Shown here one piece after another: positions 13,317-22,606 of a stretch of 43,054 nucleotides of DNA. The DNA is from Streptosporangium minutum. Its GTDB lineage: Bacteria > Actinomycetota > Actinomycetes > Streptosporangiales > Streptosporangiaceae. Location of the stretch: positions 1 to 43,054 of the forward strand of contig NZ_NGFP01000046.1 of assembly GCF_002149035.1 (NCBI RefSeq), in the 5' to 3' direction. The notes beneath the pieces are model-generated. The model had not been told where the DNA came from, searched no databases, and saw only the letters and a list, made by a program, of their open reading frames with translations. Both the position numbers and the translations under genes were made by a program. Each line of letters begins with the position of its first letter. Within the stretch, counting starts at the first letter, position 1.

Positions 13317-14975
13317 ATGTCGCATCACCGAACCGGACCTGACGACGACGTCGACCTCGCCGTCATCGGAGCCGGTATCAACGGGCTCGCCGTAGCCCGG
13401 GACGCCGCCGCCCGTGGCCTGCGCGTCGTCGTCGTCGACCGCGCCGACGTGGGCTCGGGCACGTCGAGTACGTCGAGCCGGCTGATCCACGGCGGCCTCA
13501 AATACCTCGAACGCTACGACTTCAAGCTCGTCAGGGAGTCCATCCGCGAGCGGCACCTCCTCTTCCGCAACGCCCCGCACCTCGTTCACGACTATCCGAT
13601 GCTCATCCCCTTCTACGTGGGCAACAGCAGGCCCGGCCTGCTGATCCGCCTGGGGCTGGTCGCGTTCGACGTCATGGCGGTGGGCCGGGCGCACGGGCGG
13701 AGCCGCAGCGTCTCCGCCCGCTCGCTGGCCCGGCGGTGGCCCGCCCTGTCGAAGAGCGGGCTCCGCGGGGCCGCGCTCTTCCTCGACGCGCAGGTGCCCT
13801 GGGCCGAGCGGCTCTGCGTCGAACTCCTCCTCGACGCCCAGCGGTTCGGCGCGCGGGTGCTGACCCACACGACGGTCACGGATCTGATCACCGAGGGTGG
13901 CCGCGTCGCCGGCGTGCGGGCCCTGGACAACCGGTCCGGCGAGCGGACGGAGATCCGTGCCGCCGTCACCGTGAACGCGGCCGGCCCGTGGATCGACGAC
14001 ATCCTCGACGGGCAGGTGGCCAGCCGGCGTCTCAACGGCGGTACGAAGGGCAGCCACGTCATCGTCGACCCGTTCCCGGGCGCGCCCAGCACCTGCATCT
14101 TCTTCGAGGCCGCCGCCGACCAGCGGCCGATCTTCGTCTTCCCCTGGGAGGGCCGCTATGTGCTGGGAAGCACCGACCTGACCTACGAGGGCGATCTCGA
14201 CGAGGTCGTCGCCGGCGACGCCGAGATCGACTACCTGCTCGCCGAGACCAACCGGATCTTCCCGAGCGCCGGCCTCACACCCGCCGACGTCCTGTACAGC
14301 GTGGCCGGCATCCGGCCCCTCCCCTACACCGCCGGAGTCTCGGACAACGCCAAGATCAGTCGCGGCCACACGGTTCACAGCCATGCTCCGGCCCACCCGG
14401 GGCTGCTCACGGTCATCGGCGGCAAGCTGACGACCCACCGCGCCCTCGCCGAGGACGTCACCGACGAGGTGCTGCGGGTGCTCGGACGCGCGCCCCGGCG
14501 ATGCCTCACCCGCGAGCGGCCGCTGCCGGGCGCCGACACCACCGACTGGCGGGCCTTCGCCGAGGACTTCATGCGCTCGTCGCCGCTCACCCGGGCGCAG
14601 TCGCGCCGGCTGCTCGACATCTACGGCGTGCGGGCACGCAGAATTCTCGAGATCGCCGCCACGGACGCCGCGCTCGCCGAGGTCGTCCACGAGGAGTCGG
14701 GCGCGCTCGCCGCCGAGGTGATCATGGCGGTGCGCGACGAGGGTGCCGTGACGTTGGGCGACATACTTCTGCGACGTACGCTTATCGGACTCGGCCCTGA
14801 CATGGGCCTCGGCGCGGCGGCCGCCTGCGCCGACATCGCCGTTCGTCACCTCGGCTGGGACGACGAGCGGGCCCGCACCGAACTGGCCGACTACCGAGCC
14901 GAGCTGCGGCGCTACCGGCCACGGGCGCTGACCGCTTCGGCGTCACAACGGAGCAGCGACAGGAGGATCCCGTGA
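13317..14975 (+). CDS. FAD-dependent glycerol-3-phosphate/polyol-phosphate dehydrogenase (GlpD family)
   Basis: The protein has 552 residues, the usual GlpD length. A dinucleotide-binding motif lies at the N-terminus (VIGAGINGLAVARDAAARG), followed by the GlpD hallmark SSTSSRLIHGGLKYLE. Further conserved parts are VNAAGPW, GGTKGSH and VAGIRPLP, with a C-terminal GlpD cap domain. Family members oxidise glycerol 3-phosphate or, as EryB does, tetritol phosphates, passing electrons to quinone. Its placement with a separate FGGY kinase and an aldolase suggests the substrate is a phosphorylated polyol longer than glycerol, but plain glycerol 3-phosphate cannot be excluded. The stop overlaps the kinase GTG (GTGA). 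Confidence 0.9.
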   Translation: MSHHRTGPDDDVDLAVIGAGINGLAVARDAAARGLRVVVVDRADVGSGTSSTSSRLIHGGLKYLERYDFKLVRESIRERHLLFRNAPHLVHDYPMLIPFYVGNSRPGLLIRLGLVAFDVMAVGRAHGRSRSVSARSLARRWPALSKSGLRGAALFLDAQVPWAERLCVELLLDAQRFGARVLTHTTVTDLITEGGRVAGVRALDNRSGERTEIRAAVTVNAAGPWIDDILDGQVASRRLNGGTKGSHVIVDPFPGAPSTCIFFEAAADQRPIFVFPWEGRYVLGSTDLTYEGDLDEVVAGDAEIDYLLAETNRIFPSAGLTPADVLYSVAGIRPLPYTAGVSDNAKISRGHTVHSHAPAHPGLLTVIGGKLTTHRALAEDVTDEVLRVLGRAPRRCLTRERPLPGADTTDWRAFAEDFMRSSPLTRAQSRRLLDIYGVRARRILEIAATDAALAEVVHEESGALAAEVIMAVRDEGAVTLGDILLRRTLIGLGPDMGLGAAAACADIAVRHLGWDDERARTELADYRAELRRYRPRALTASASQRSSDRRIP

Positions 14976-16507
14976 CATCCCCGGCCACGTGCTACATCGG
15001 TGTCGACATCGGCCTCACGGCCTCGAAGGCCGCGGCCTTCGACGTCGAGGGGCGGGAACTCGGCGTCGTCCACGCCCGTACGCCCCGCACCAGCGTGACC
15101 GCGCACCGTCACGACGTCGACATGCTCGGGCTGGCCGACACGGTCATGTCGCTGCTGGGCGAGCTCGCGGGCAAGCTGGCCGCCGACGGATACGCTCCGG
15201 CCGGCATCGGCGTGGCGGCCCACGGCAACGGCCTCTATCCGGTCGACGCCTCCCTGCGGCCGGTCGGGCCCGCCATCGCGTCGTCGGACAGCCGGGCCCA
15301 GCGGATCGTGGACGCGATCCCGCCGGAGGCGGCCCGGCGGCTGGCCCGGGAGACCGGCTCCATCCCCTGGGCTGCCCAGCCCGGCGTGCTCCTGCGCTGG
15401 CTGCACGACTTCGAGCCGGAGGCCTACGAGGCCACCCGGTGGGCCCTGTCCTGCAAGGACTGGGTCACCTCGCAGCTCACCGGTGTCGCGAGCGCCGACT
15501 ACAGCGACGCCAGCGCCTTCGGCATGGTGGCTCTCGACACCCGTGCGTACAGCGCGACGGCGCTGGAGCTGGTGGGGCTGCCGGCCACCGACCTCGACCG
15601 GTTCCCCCCGCTGCGGCAGTCCAGCGACGTGGTCGCCGGGCTGAGCGCCCGGGCCGCGGCGCGCACCGGACTCCCCGAAGGGCTCCCGGTGATCGCGGGC
15701 TGCATGGACTGCGTGGCGGCGACGCTGGGCGCCGGGGGACGCGACCTGGGGGATGTGACGATCATCGTCGGGACGTGGGCCATCAACGGTGTCGTGGTGC
15801 CCGCCCGCACCCCGGCGCCGGAGGTCACGATGAGCGCGTTGATGCCCGACCCCACCACGATGCTGGCCATGGAGGTCGCGCCGACCTCGGCCGCCAACCT
15901 CGAATGGCTGGCGTCCGCGTCGGTGCCGCACGGCCAGGTCGGCGGCGTCCCCGCGGTGGATCTCCTGAAGGAGGCGGCCACGGTGCCGCCGGGAGCGGAC
16001 GGCCTGCTGTTCCTGCCCTTCGTCAACGGCGCCCCCGAACACCCCGCGGCCTCGGGAACCTTCCTCGGCATCTCCGGCATGCATCGCCGCGGGCATCTCA
16101 CCCGCGCGGTCATCGAGGGGGTCGCGCAGTACCACCGGGTCCAGCTCGACCGGGTCCTGGCCAGCGGAGCCGACATCGGCGACCGTCCCTGGCGCCTGGC
16201 CGGCGGAGGCGCCCGGTCCGAGGTCTGGGCGCAGATCTTCGCCGACGCGCTGGGGCGGCCGGTCCGCCGCCAGCTCACCAGCGAGCTGGGAGCCCGCGGA
16301 GTCGCCTCGCTGCTGCCCGGCGCTCTCGGCCACGACGTCCAGCCCTGGTCGGTGAACGACGGAGACGACCTGTGCGTGCGCCCCGGCCCCGGCCGCGCCG
16401 CCTACCTCCGGCACTCCGAGGTCTTCGACCGATGCCTGGCCGGCATGTCGTCCGCGTGGTCGGAGGTCGAGCGGTACCGCACCAGCGGCCCCGACGGGAC
16501 CGGGTGA
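14972..16507 (+). CDS. FGGY-family carbohydrate kinase
   Basis: The protein has 511 residues, starting at GTG with AGGAGG 5 nt upstream and overlapping the dehydrogenase stop. The FGGY fold is clear: N-terminal phosphate loop GVDIGLTASKAAAFD, the putative catalytic Asp in GCMDCVAATLGAG, and the C-terminal ATP-site motif LAGGGARSEVWAQI. The family includes glycerol, erythritol, xylulose and AI-2 (LsrK) kinases. It resembles the EryA/LsrK/xylulokinase branch more than GlpK, though this was judged by eye. Inference: it phosphorylates the imported sugar alcohol or sugar, supplying the dehydrogenase. It is the last gene of the operon. Confidence 0.9.
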   Translation: MTSPATCYIGVDIGLTASKAAAFDVEGRELGVVHARTPRTSVTAHRHDVDMLGLADTVMSLLGELAGKLAADGYAPAGIGVAAHGNGLYPVDASLRPVGPAIASSDSRAQRIVDAIPPEAARRLARETGSIPWAAQPGVLLRWLHDFEPEAYEATRWALSCKDWVTSQLTGVASADYSDASAFGMVALDTRAYSATALELVGLPATDLDRFPPLRQSSDVVAGLSARAAARTGLPEGLPVIAGCMDCVAATLGAGGRDLGDVTIIVGTWAINGVVVPARTPAPEVTMSALMPDPTTMLAMEVAPTSAANLEWLASASVPHGQVGGVPAVDLLKEAATVPPGADGLLFLPFVNGAPEHPAASGTFLGISGMHRRGHLTRAVIEGVAQYHRVQLDRVLASGADIGDRPWRLAGGGARSEVWAQIFADALGRPVRRQLTSELGARGVASLLPGALGHDVQPWSVNDGDDLCVRPGPGRAAYLRHSEVFDRCLAGMSSAWSEVERYRTSGPDGTG

Positions 16508-16540
16508 CACGGACGGGGCGGGTGTGTTCCCGTGCGGCGC

Positions 16541-16996
16541 TCAGCCGAGCCAGCGGCCGTCGCGCATGAGATCGCGTCCCCGCAACTCGTTCGCCTCCCG
16601 CCAGGCCTGGACGCGTCGCGGCCGGATCAGGAAGTACTGGTAGGGCTCGTCGAGCTCGCGCGGGTCGAAACCGGTCTTGGCCGCGAACGCGTCGCCCGTC
16701 TCCGGGGCGAGGTCGGCGAGGTCCACCGGCTCGGCGGTGCCGTCCACGACGACGACGTCGCGCGTCGGCCCGAGGCCGAGTCTCACCCGGCCGTCCGCCA
16801 GCAGGTTGCGGCCGGTGACCGAGGCACGCGGCGTCGAGATGAGGAACGCGGTCCCGTCCCAGAGGTACGAGAGCGGGATGAGGTGGACGTCGCCCGAGGA
16901 GCCCGGCGTCGCGACCCAGAGATCGACGTCGCTCTCCAGTTTCGCGCGGGTGTCCCGCAGCCTCTCCTCAAGCTCACGCGGCGGCGCGTCCGTCAT
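16541..16996 (-). CDS. Pyridoxamine 5'-phosphate oxidase-fold flavin/F420-binding protein
   Basis: A 151-residue single-domain protein of the split beta-barrel PPOX class. Recognisable features are the early strand pair DLWVATPGSSGDVHLIPLSY, then STPRASVTGRNLLADGRVRL and VDGTAEPVD. Actinobacterial members often bind F420 or FMN and reduce or oxidise small substrates; which cofactor applies here cannot be told. It converges on the kinase gene with 33 bp between. An upstream small ORF (16993-17166) ends on its start codon as ATGA. A GC-rich hairpin at 17018-17046 lies in its leader. Confidence 0.88.
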   Translation of the reverse strand: MTDAPPRELEERLRDTRAKLESDVDLWVATPGSSGDVHLIPLSYLWDGTAFLISTPRASVTGRNLLADGRVRLGLGPTRDVVVVDGTAEPVDLADLAPETGDAFAAKTGFDPRELDEPYQYFLIRPRRVQAWREANELRGRDLMRDGRWLG

Positions 16997-17538
16997 CGTC
17001 TCCTCCAGTCACATCGTGGAGAGCCCTCCCTCCGGGGAGGGGCTCCGTCGGTCATCGGCCGGTTCACGGGGACTGCCGGCTGCGCGGACGCCACGGACTC
17101 CAGCGCCCTGACGGCCTCGCGCACACCGCCCGTCTCGTGGGCCCGGTGGACACGAAGCGTACGCATCCGTTCGGCGGCGGCGATACCCGGCCCCCCATGG
17201 CCGGCGAGGCGCGGCGGCCGTCTCGTGATCGGCGGCCGGGCCGGGCAGGCGGCGGGGACAGATCAGGGCGTGGGCGCCGGCGCTTCTCGATTCCTGACCG
17301 GTCCGGTCGCCTGTTCCGTCACGCACGACGGCGTCCCCGCCGCAGCGCCCGCCGCCCGGCACCGGTAGGCGCTGGCCGGCATGCCGACCGGCCGGAATCC
17401 CGATCACTCGGCCATCGACGCCTGCCGGTCCCCAAGGCCATGATTGCCGCTTGCCGACCTCGCGCTGTGGTTTCCCGCAGGAGGAACGGGCGGCGCACCC
17501 CATTCAGCCGCGGGTCGGCTCTCCGTAGCGTTGAGCCC
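16997..17538. other. Gap between divergent genes; one weak small ORF and a hairpin
   Basis: No confident gene is visible in these 542 bases. On the minus strand, ATG at 17166 to TGA at 16993 gives 57 codons with high GC at third positions (RAHETGGVREAVRALESV is helix-like), and its stop overlaps the PPOX start. It matches no family I recognise. A stem-loop (arms 17018-17030 and 17035-17046, small internal loop) falls inside it and argues against translation. The rest should hold the promoter of the serine hydrolase at 17539. Confidence 0.4.
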
Positions 17539-18603
17539 ATGATGCAGACGATGATGAACGTACTGGTAGCGGTAACCGTCGCGGCGGGTGGCCAGGGCGC
17601 CGGGGTACGACCCGAGTTGGAGAGGATCGTGGAGGGCAACGGGGCGACAGCCGCTCTGGCGCGGGTCTCCGACGGCAACCGGACCTGGTCCGACGCCGTG
17701 GGAGTGCGCGACGTCAGGCGCGGCGGGCAGCCCTCGCCCAACGGGTACTTCCGGATCGGCAGTGTCACCAAGACATTCGTCGCGACCGTGGTGCTCCAAC
17801 TCGTGGACGAGGGCAAGGTGCGGCTCGACGCGCCCATCGATCAGTACTTGCCGGGCCTGGTGCCGGACGGGGAACACATCACGGTCCGCCACCTGCTCAA
17901 CCACACCAGCCATCTGTACGACTACATGAGCGAACCGGGGTACTCGACCAACCGGTGGCGCGGCGACGCGCGGTTCCGTTCCTTCCAGCCGCGGGAGCTG
18001 CTGGAGGTGGCCTTCGCCAAGAAGCTGCCCGACGACGGCCTGTGGCACTACTCCAACACCAACTACGTGGTGCTCGGGTTGCTGGTGGAGAAGCTGACGG
18101 GCCGGGCCTACGGTGAGGAGGTCGCGCGCCGCGTCCTGCGCCCGCTGGGATTGCGCCACACGGTGGTGCCGGGCGATCGGGCGGGGGTGCCGTCGCCGCA
18201 CGCCAAGGGGTACGAGCCGATGCCCGGCCTCGTGGACGCCACGCGGATGAACCCCTCGCTCGACTGGGCGGCGGGCGAGATGATCTCGACCACGGCGGAT
18301 CTGGAGCGGTTCATGTCCGCCCTGCTGAGCGGCAAGCTGACCAGCGCCGCGTCGCTGCGGGCCATGCGCACGACCGTCAAGACGGGGGCCGGATTCGGCT
18401 ACGGGCTGGGCCTGCAGGCGTACACCCTGCCGTGCGGAACGGTGTGGGGCCACAGCGGCGAGCTGATCGGCTACCAGACCTTCGCGTTCCGCGCCGACTC
18501 GGGCAAGGCCCTCACCATGTCGATCAACCCCTCGACCCGCAACCCGTCCACGCAAGAGGTCATGGGCATCGCTGTCAAGGTGTTCTGCGGGGCCGCAGGC
18601 TGA
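17539..18603 (+). CDS. Class C beta-lactamase-like serine hydrolase (D-Ala-D-Ala carboxypeptidase family)
   Basis: The protein has 354 residues with the penicillin-recognising fold. Active-site motifs are SVTK (SxxK, nucleophile Ser), YSNTN (YxN) and GHSG near the C-terminus, replacing KTG. These fit the broad beta-lactamase/R61-type DD-peptidase/esterase family rather than a proven resistance enzyme. The chosen ATG gives a short hydrophobic N-terminus (MMNVLVAVTVAAGGQG), a likely but weak export signal. The longer in-frame extension to 17137 is Arg/Pro-rich and not convincing. Likely extracytoplasmic, acting on peptidoglycan peptides or esters. It stands alone, with no AmpR-like or penicillin-binding neighbour. 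Confidence 0.88.
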   Translation: MMQTMMNVLVAVTVAAGGQGAGVRPELERIVEGNGATAALARVSDGNRTWSDAVGVRDVRRGGQPSPNGYFRIGSVTKTFVATVVLQLVDEGKVRLDAPIDQYLPGLVPDGEHITVRHLLNHTSHLYDYMSEPGYSTNRWRGDARFRSFQPRELLEVAFAKKLPDDGLWHYSNTNYVVLGLLVEKLTGRAYGEEVARRVLRPLGLRHTVVPGDRAGVPSPHAKGYEPMPGLVDATRMNPSLDWAAGEMISTTADLERFMSALLSGKLTSAASLRAMRTTVKTGAGFGYGLGLQAYTLPCGTVWGHSGELIGYQTFAFRADSGKALTMSINPSTRNPSTQEVMGIAVKVFCGAAG

Positions 18604-18767
18604 ACGCCCCACCACGACCAGGCACATGCCGTACGGGAGGCGCCCCCGTCCCGGCGATGACGACGCGGCCGAGGGCGGACGGTGCGCTGTCGTTCTCCCC
18701 GGCGAGGGCAGCCGCATTCCGCGGCGGCCGGCTCCCCTTACCGCCCCCGAAGACGCCGGGCGGTCCG

Positions 18768-19946
18768 TCACCCGCTGGGCGGATGGTCGAGCCGGGCGCG
18801 GTCGAACCGCTCGATGAGGCTGGGCTTGCGCAGATGGTCCTGGCGCAGGAGCGTGAAGCGCCGCGTGAAGTCACCGAGACTGCCGGCGCGCTCGGCCACG
18901 GCCCGCAGATCCTTCAGGAGCTCGACGGCCGCGTCGTACTCACTCGCCTTCCTGGCGCCGATCATCGCGTCGACCCGCAGCCAGGCCCCGTCCTCGTCCT
19001 GTGCCAGCACTGCCAGCCGCTTCTCCCGGACCAGTGCCCGCTCCTGCTCGCGGCGAGCCTCTTCCTCGGCGCGCCTGGCCGCGTCACGGCGCTCGCGTCC
19101 CTGACGACGCTCCGCCGCGGCGTCCAGCAGCTCGGCCACGCTACGCCGGGGAAGATCGATATCGTCACTCCCTGGTCCGCCGCGGAACCGACGCAGCAGC
19201 TCCATCCGGACCTGAGCCTCCTGACCCTGGACGACCCGTAGCAGCAGGCCGTCCTTCTCGGTCTCGGTCAGTTCGGCGATGCCCCTGGCCAGCCTGCGCG
19301 GATCGTCCCGCACGACGGCCGGCGCCGGGCTCGCCTCGGCCGCGACGGCGAGCAGATCGGCGTCGAGGCGGAGGAAGTCGGCCAGGGCCCGCTGGGACGC
19401 GCTCAGCGACCCCAGCCCCGCCGGCACCGGGGGCTCAAGCCCGTCCTCGTCGGCGTCGTCGAAGGCGTCCTCGTCGCGCTCCCACTCGCCGAAGGCCGAC
19501 AGCCAGGCGAGGTAGAGAGGCCGCAGATCACCGGCGCCGAGTTCGGCCCGGACCCCGACGATGGCCGACAGCGAGTCCTCCGCGTACTCATCCCATTCGC
19601 CCGACTCGTCTTCGCTGGTCAGGTCGAGGATGAGATGCTCGCCCGAGACCCCTGCCGATACCTGCTCCCCGACGCAGTACCGCTCGGCGACGTCCAGGTC
19701 GAGGAGGAGACGCGGCAGCCGGAGCATCACCCGGTGCGTGCCCCAGTTGGCCAGATACAGATGGGCGTCGTAGTAGCGCTCCATCATCCGGCGCGGATCA
19801 CCGCGGAAGTCGCCCCAGTGGTATTCGTTGGTGAAGCTGGTGGCGGTGATCCGGGCCCGGGTGGACAGCGCACGGACCTCGGCCTGCTGACGGGCGTCCA
19901 GGGGACGGTCCACCGCCAGGAACTCGTAGTACTGATATTCGCTCAT
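18768..19946 (-). CDS. Conserved actinobacterial protein of unknown function
   Basis: The protein has 392 residues from an ATG with GGGGAGG 8 nt upstream; the 12-residue longer frame is not preferred. The N-terminal 110 residues are well conserved in my recollection of actinobacterial homologues (SEYQYYEFLAVDRPLD, FTNEYHWGDFRGDP, LYLANWGTHRVMLRLP). The middle is acidic, and a charged helical stretch (about 275-330, many AEEEARR-like heptads) suggests a coiled coil. No catalytic motif, signal or membrane segment is seen. Homologues are often found near SWIM zinc-finger proteins, but none is encoded here. It is divergent from the 684-residue protein at 20154, with 207 bp between that should hold both promoters. 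Confidence 0.85.
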   Translation of the reverse strand: MSEYQYYEFLAVDRPLDARQQAEVRALSTRARITATSFTNEYHWGDFRGDPRRMMERYYDAHLYLANWGTHRVMLRLPRLLLDLDVAERYCVGEQVSAGVSGEHLILDLTSEDESGEWDEYAEDSLSAIVGVRAELGAGDLRPLYLAWLSAFGEWERDEDAFDDADEDGLEPPVPAGLGSLSASQRALADFLRLDADLLAVAAEASPAPAVVRDDPRRLARGIAELTETEKDGLLLRVVQGQEAQVRMELLRRFRGGPGSDDIDLPRRSVAELLDAAAERRQGRERRDAARRAEEEARREQERALVREKRLAVLAQDEDGAWLRVDAMIGARKASEYDAAVELLKDLRAVAERAGSLGDFTRRFTLLRQDHLRKPSLIERFDRARLDHPPSG

Positions 19947-20153
19947 CGTCAGCCTCCCCAGTGCCGGTAGGCCTCGATCCACTCCGAGCCTTCGGGGGCG
20001 GGGCCGTCAATCGTGGAAAGCGTCCGGCGATCCGTCGGCGTCGGAGCGGAAAAAACAAAACCTGTACCGCGACCCTACTGGCAGACTCGGCCTTCGTGAG
20101 GATCACGCTGGTCCAAACGACCTGGTCGCGGCAGCACGAGTACGGGGGTGCAG

Positions 20154-22208
20154 ATGCGGACACATTTCGATCCGGAGGAGACCGAGGAGTTCGAGTCGGC
20201 GAAGGATCTGCTGGTTCGCCGCTGCCTCACCTGGGCGGGTGAGCACGGCATGCGGGCCGACGGGGCGATGCTGGCGGCGGCCCTGGACGCGCGGCACCAC
20301 AGCCGCGACGGTCGGTTGGCGTACTGGGACGCGCGGCAGGTACGGCGTTTCCTCCTGGAATGGATTCCCCGGCACCTCGTGGCCGAGCGGGAGGTCCTCG
20401 CCACCGCGCCGGAAAGCGTGCTGACACTCCTGCGCTACCTCGCCGCGTCCGGCCTGCGCGACCCTCGGGGCGCCTCCCCGGCGGAGCTGGAGGCGGCCGT
20501 GGCAGAGGCCGAGGGGGAGTATCCGGCGGCGCTGGCCGACCCGGCCCGGCAGGGCATCGGGAAGTTCTGGACCCAGACCGCCCTCGACAACGGCGTCGTC
20601 CTCGACGACGAAAAGGCGGTGGCCAGGTTCCAGCGCGACGTCGACGCGGGCCGGATACGGTTCGACGCCGACGTGCTCGACAAGCTCCTCGCAGCCGAGT
20701 TCGCCGGCGCCGACCCCGACGACGAGCGGGCCTTCCCCCAGCGTCCCGTCACCATCCCTCCCGCCGCCGAACTCGCCGCCGAGGCCGCCCGGAGCGAGGT
20801 CGTACGGCAGCTGACCGCCCTGACCGGCTGGCTGGGGACGGACGGACAGCCTCTCACCAAGACCGGAAATCTGCGGCTGGCCGACGCCCGCGAGCTGGCG
20901 GCGCTGCTGGGTTCCGGGGAGCAGGATCTGCGGGTGCGCAGTTCCGCCGAGATGCCCCAGGTGAGCCTCCTGCTGGCGTGGGCGAAGAAGACGGGCCTGG
21001 TGCGGGTGCGCAAGGGACGCCTGGTCCCGGTGGCCAAGGCCGCCCCCGTCCTGCGCGACCCGGAGGCGCTGTGGCGGCGCGCGTTCGAGGCGGTCTTCGA
21101 GCTGGGCGCCGCGATCTGCACGCCCGCTTCCGGGTGGTACCCCTCCTCGATGCTCGTCACGGCGTTCGACGTGCTGCTGCCCGACGTGCTGAACACGATG
21201 TACAGCCTCCCGATCCCGATCCCGGTGGCCCGGCTGCAGGAGACGGTGTGGCTGGCCTGCCAGGAGTACTTCGTGCTCGACCCCGAGGAGGACGGCTTCC
21301 GCCGGGACCTCTGGCGCAGTCAGGTCGAGCGGGAGCTGCTGGCGGTGTTCGAGGCCCTTTCCGGCCTCGGTGCCGTCGAGCTGAGCCACGGCGTGCCCGA
21401 CGAGCTGTACTCCAGTGACCTGCGTCCCGGCACTTTCGACGAGTTCGAGCTCACCGAGGAGGACCTGCCGTTGCCGCCCGAGGCGTGTGCCCGGCTCCTG
21501 GCGCGCCTGGCGGAGCCGGGCCCGCTGGTACGGCTGACGCCCCTGGGCACGCGCGCCGTACGGGAGCGGATGCTCGCCGACGGGCGGGACGCCCCGCTGC
21601 TCGGAGAACTGGCGGACGCCACGGCGGGCGAACTGCTGGGCGTGCTCGCCCAGCACTACCCCCCGGAGACGGCTGCGGTCGAGCTCGAAGGCTGGCTGGC
21701 GGCGCACGGAGGTGACGTCGAGCCGCTTCTGGACGCCATACGCGCCTGCCCCTTCCGTACCCGCGCCTCCGCGATGCTCTCCACCCTGGTGAGGACACTC
21801 CCCAGCGGACTCCCCGGCGGCTGGTCGACGCAGACGGGACTCCGGCGTGATCCGGTGCTGGGACCCCTCGTCCTGACCGCCCTCCTGGAGGCGGGAGAGC
21901 TGCGCCCCGAGGACCTCACCGCCGACGAGCACTCCCTGCTGCTGGCCGAGGGACTGATCCTCCTGTTTGAGCTGGGCGGTCCCGAGGCCGTCATGGAGCA
22001 GCTCGGCGAGTCGGCGGGCAGGGGCGCGCCCGAGCTCGTCGCGGAGGCGCTCGATTCGGGGCATCCCGCGCGAGTGGCCCTGGAAGAGCTGCGCACGCTG
22101 GTGTACGAGCCGATGCTGGCCCGGAACAGCCGGCTGCGCCTCATACCGAAACCGGCGCCCGGCTCACGGGGCCGCCCCAGCGGCCACGGCAGGAAGCGCA
22201 GGCACTGA
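20154..22208 (+). CDS. Large conserved actinobacterial protein of unknown function
   Basis: A soluble protein of 684 residues; GTG at 20148 is an alternative start, but the G-run just upstream serves the ATG well. The N-terminus (FESAKDLLVRRCLTWAGEHG, then DGRLAYWDARQVRRFLLEW) is shared by a family of uncharacterised actinobacterial proteins. The rest is helical and acidic, with repeated Ala/Leu/Glu segments and a basic last 20 residues (RGRPSGHGRKRRH). No enzyme motif is visible. Divergent from the unknown gene at 18768, so the pair may share a control region and a process. Confidence 0.87.
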   Translation: MRTHFDPEETEEFESAKDLLVRRCLTWAGEHGMRADGAMLAAALDARHHSRDGRLAYWDARQVRRFLLEWIPRHLVAEREVLATAPESVLTLLRYLAASGLRDPRGASPAELEAAVAEAEGEYPAALADPARQGIGKFWTQTALDNGVVLDDEKAVARFQRDVDAGRIRFDADVLDKLLAAEFAGADPDDERAFPQRPVTIPPAAELAAEAARSEVVRQLTALTGWLGTDGQPLTKTGNLRLADARELAALLGSGEQDLRVRSSAEMPQVSLLLAWAKKTGLVRVRKGRLVPVAKAAPVLRDPEALWRRAFEAVFELGAAICTPASGWYPSSMLVTAFDVLLPDVLNTMYSLPIPIPVARLQETVWLACQEYFVLDPEEDGFRRDLWRSQVERELLAVFEALSGLGAVELSHGVPDELYSSDLRPGTFDEFELTEEDLPLPPEACARLLARLAEPGPLVRLTPLGTRAVRERMLADGRDAPLLGELADATAGELLGVLAQHYPPETAAVELEGWLAAHGGDVEPLLDAIRACPFRTRASAMLSTLVRTLPSGLPGGWSTQTGLRRDPVLGPLVLTALLEAGELRPEDLTADEHSLLLAEGLILLFELGGPEAVMEQLGESAGRGAPELVAEALDSGHPARVALEELRTLVYEPMLARNSRLRLIPKPAPGSRGRPSGHGRKRRH

Positions 22209-22606
22209 AGGCTTCCCGTCGTAGTCCCGGTTGTCACCGAGCAGCCGCCGGGTGATGTTCGTCGGTGAACCCGGTGGCGGTGATCCGCCCCGGATGCGCG
22301 GCACACAGTACGGAGCCGCCGTCTCCGATAACGGCGAGCTACGGGGTGATGACGTCTGCGACAATCACGACAACGCCTCTCACCCAGCGTCCAGGCCGCC
22401 CGAGTGGCCTCCCGGCTGTCCAACGAGTCTGTGGCCGAGATGTTCGGCATGAGCCTCGCCGGCTCCCCGGCACCCGCCGGGCCCAGAGGATCGCCACTGA
22501 CGGACAGTCGCCCGGTACCTCCGGCGGGCAGCACCCCGGTCAACGAGCATCGCGAGCCCGTCCGCGTCCAGAGGCACCTCCCTACGGTCCCGGTCATGAG
22601 GTCCGC
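22209..22606. other. Convergent intergenic gap with no supported gene
   Basis: These 398 bases lie between the ends of two converging genes. Several short frames cross the region, but none has a ribosome site plus recognisable content. One plus-strand frame near 22400-22470 reads VASRLSNESVAEMFGM, which looks protein-like and could be a gene remnant. I found no convincing terminator hairpin. Confidence 0.4.

Noticed and set aside
12361-16507. Classical AI-2 (Lsr) operon
   Set aside because: LsrF-like and FGGY genes are present but LsrG and LsrR are missing, a GlpD enzyme is included, and control is by GntR. A polyol-type route explains all genes better.
20148-20153. GTG start two codons earlier for the 684-residue protein
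   Set aside because: Possible, but the G-run that would serve as ribosome site overlaps the GTG; the ATG has usable spacing.
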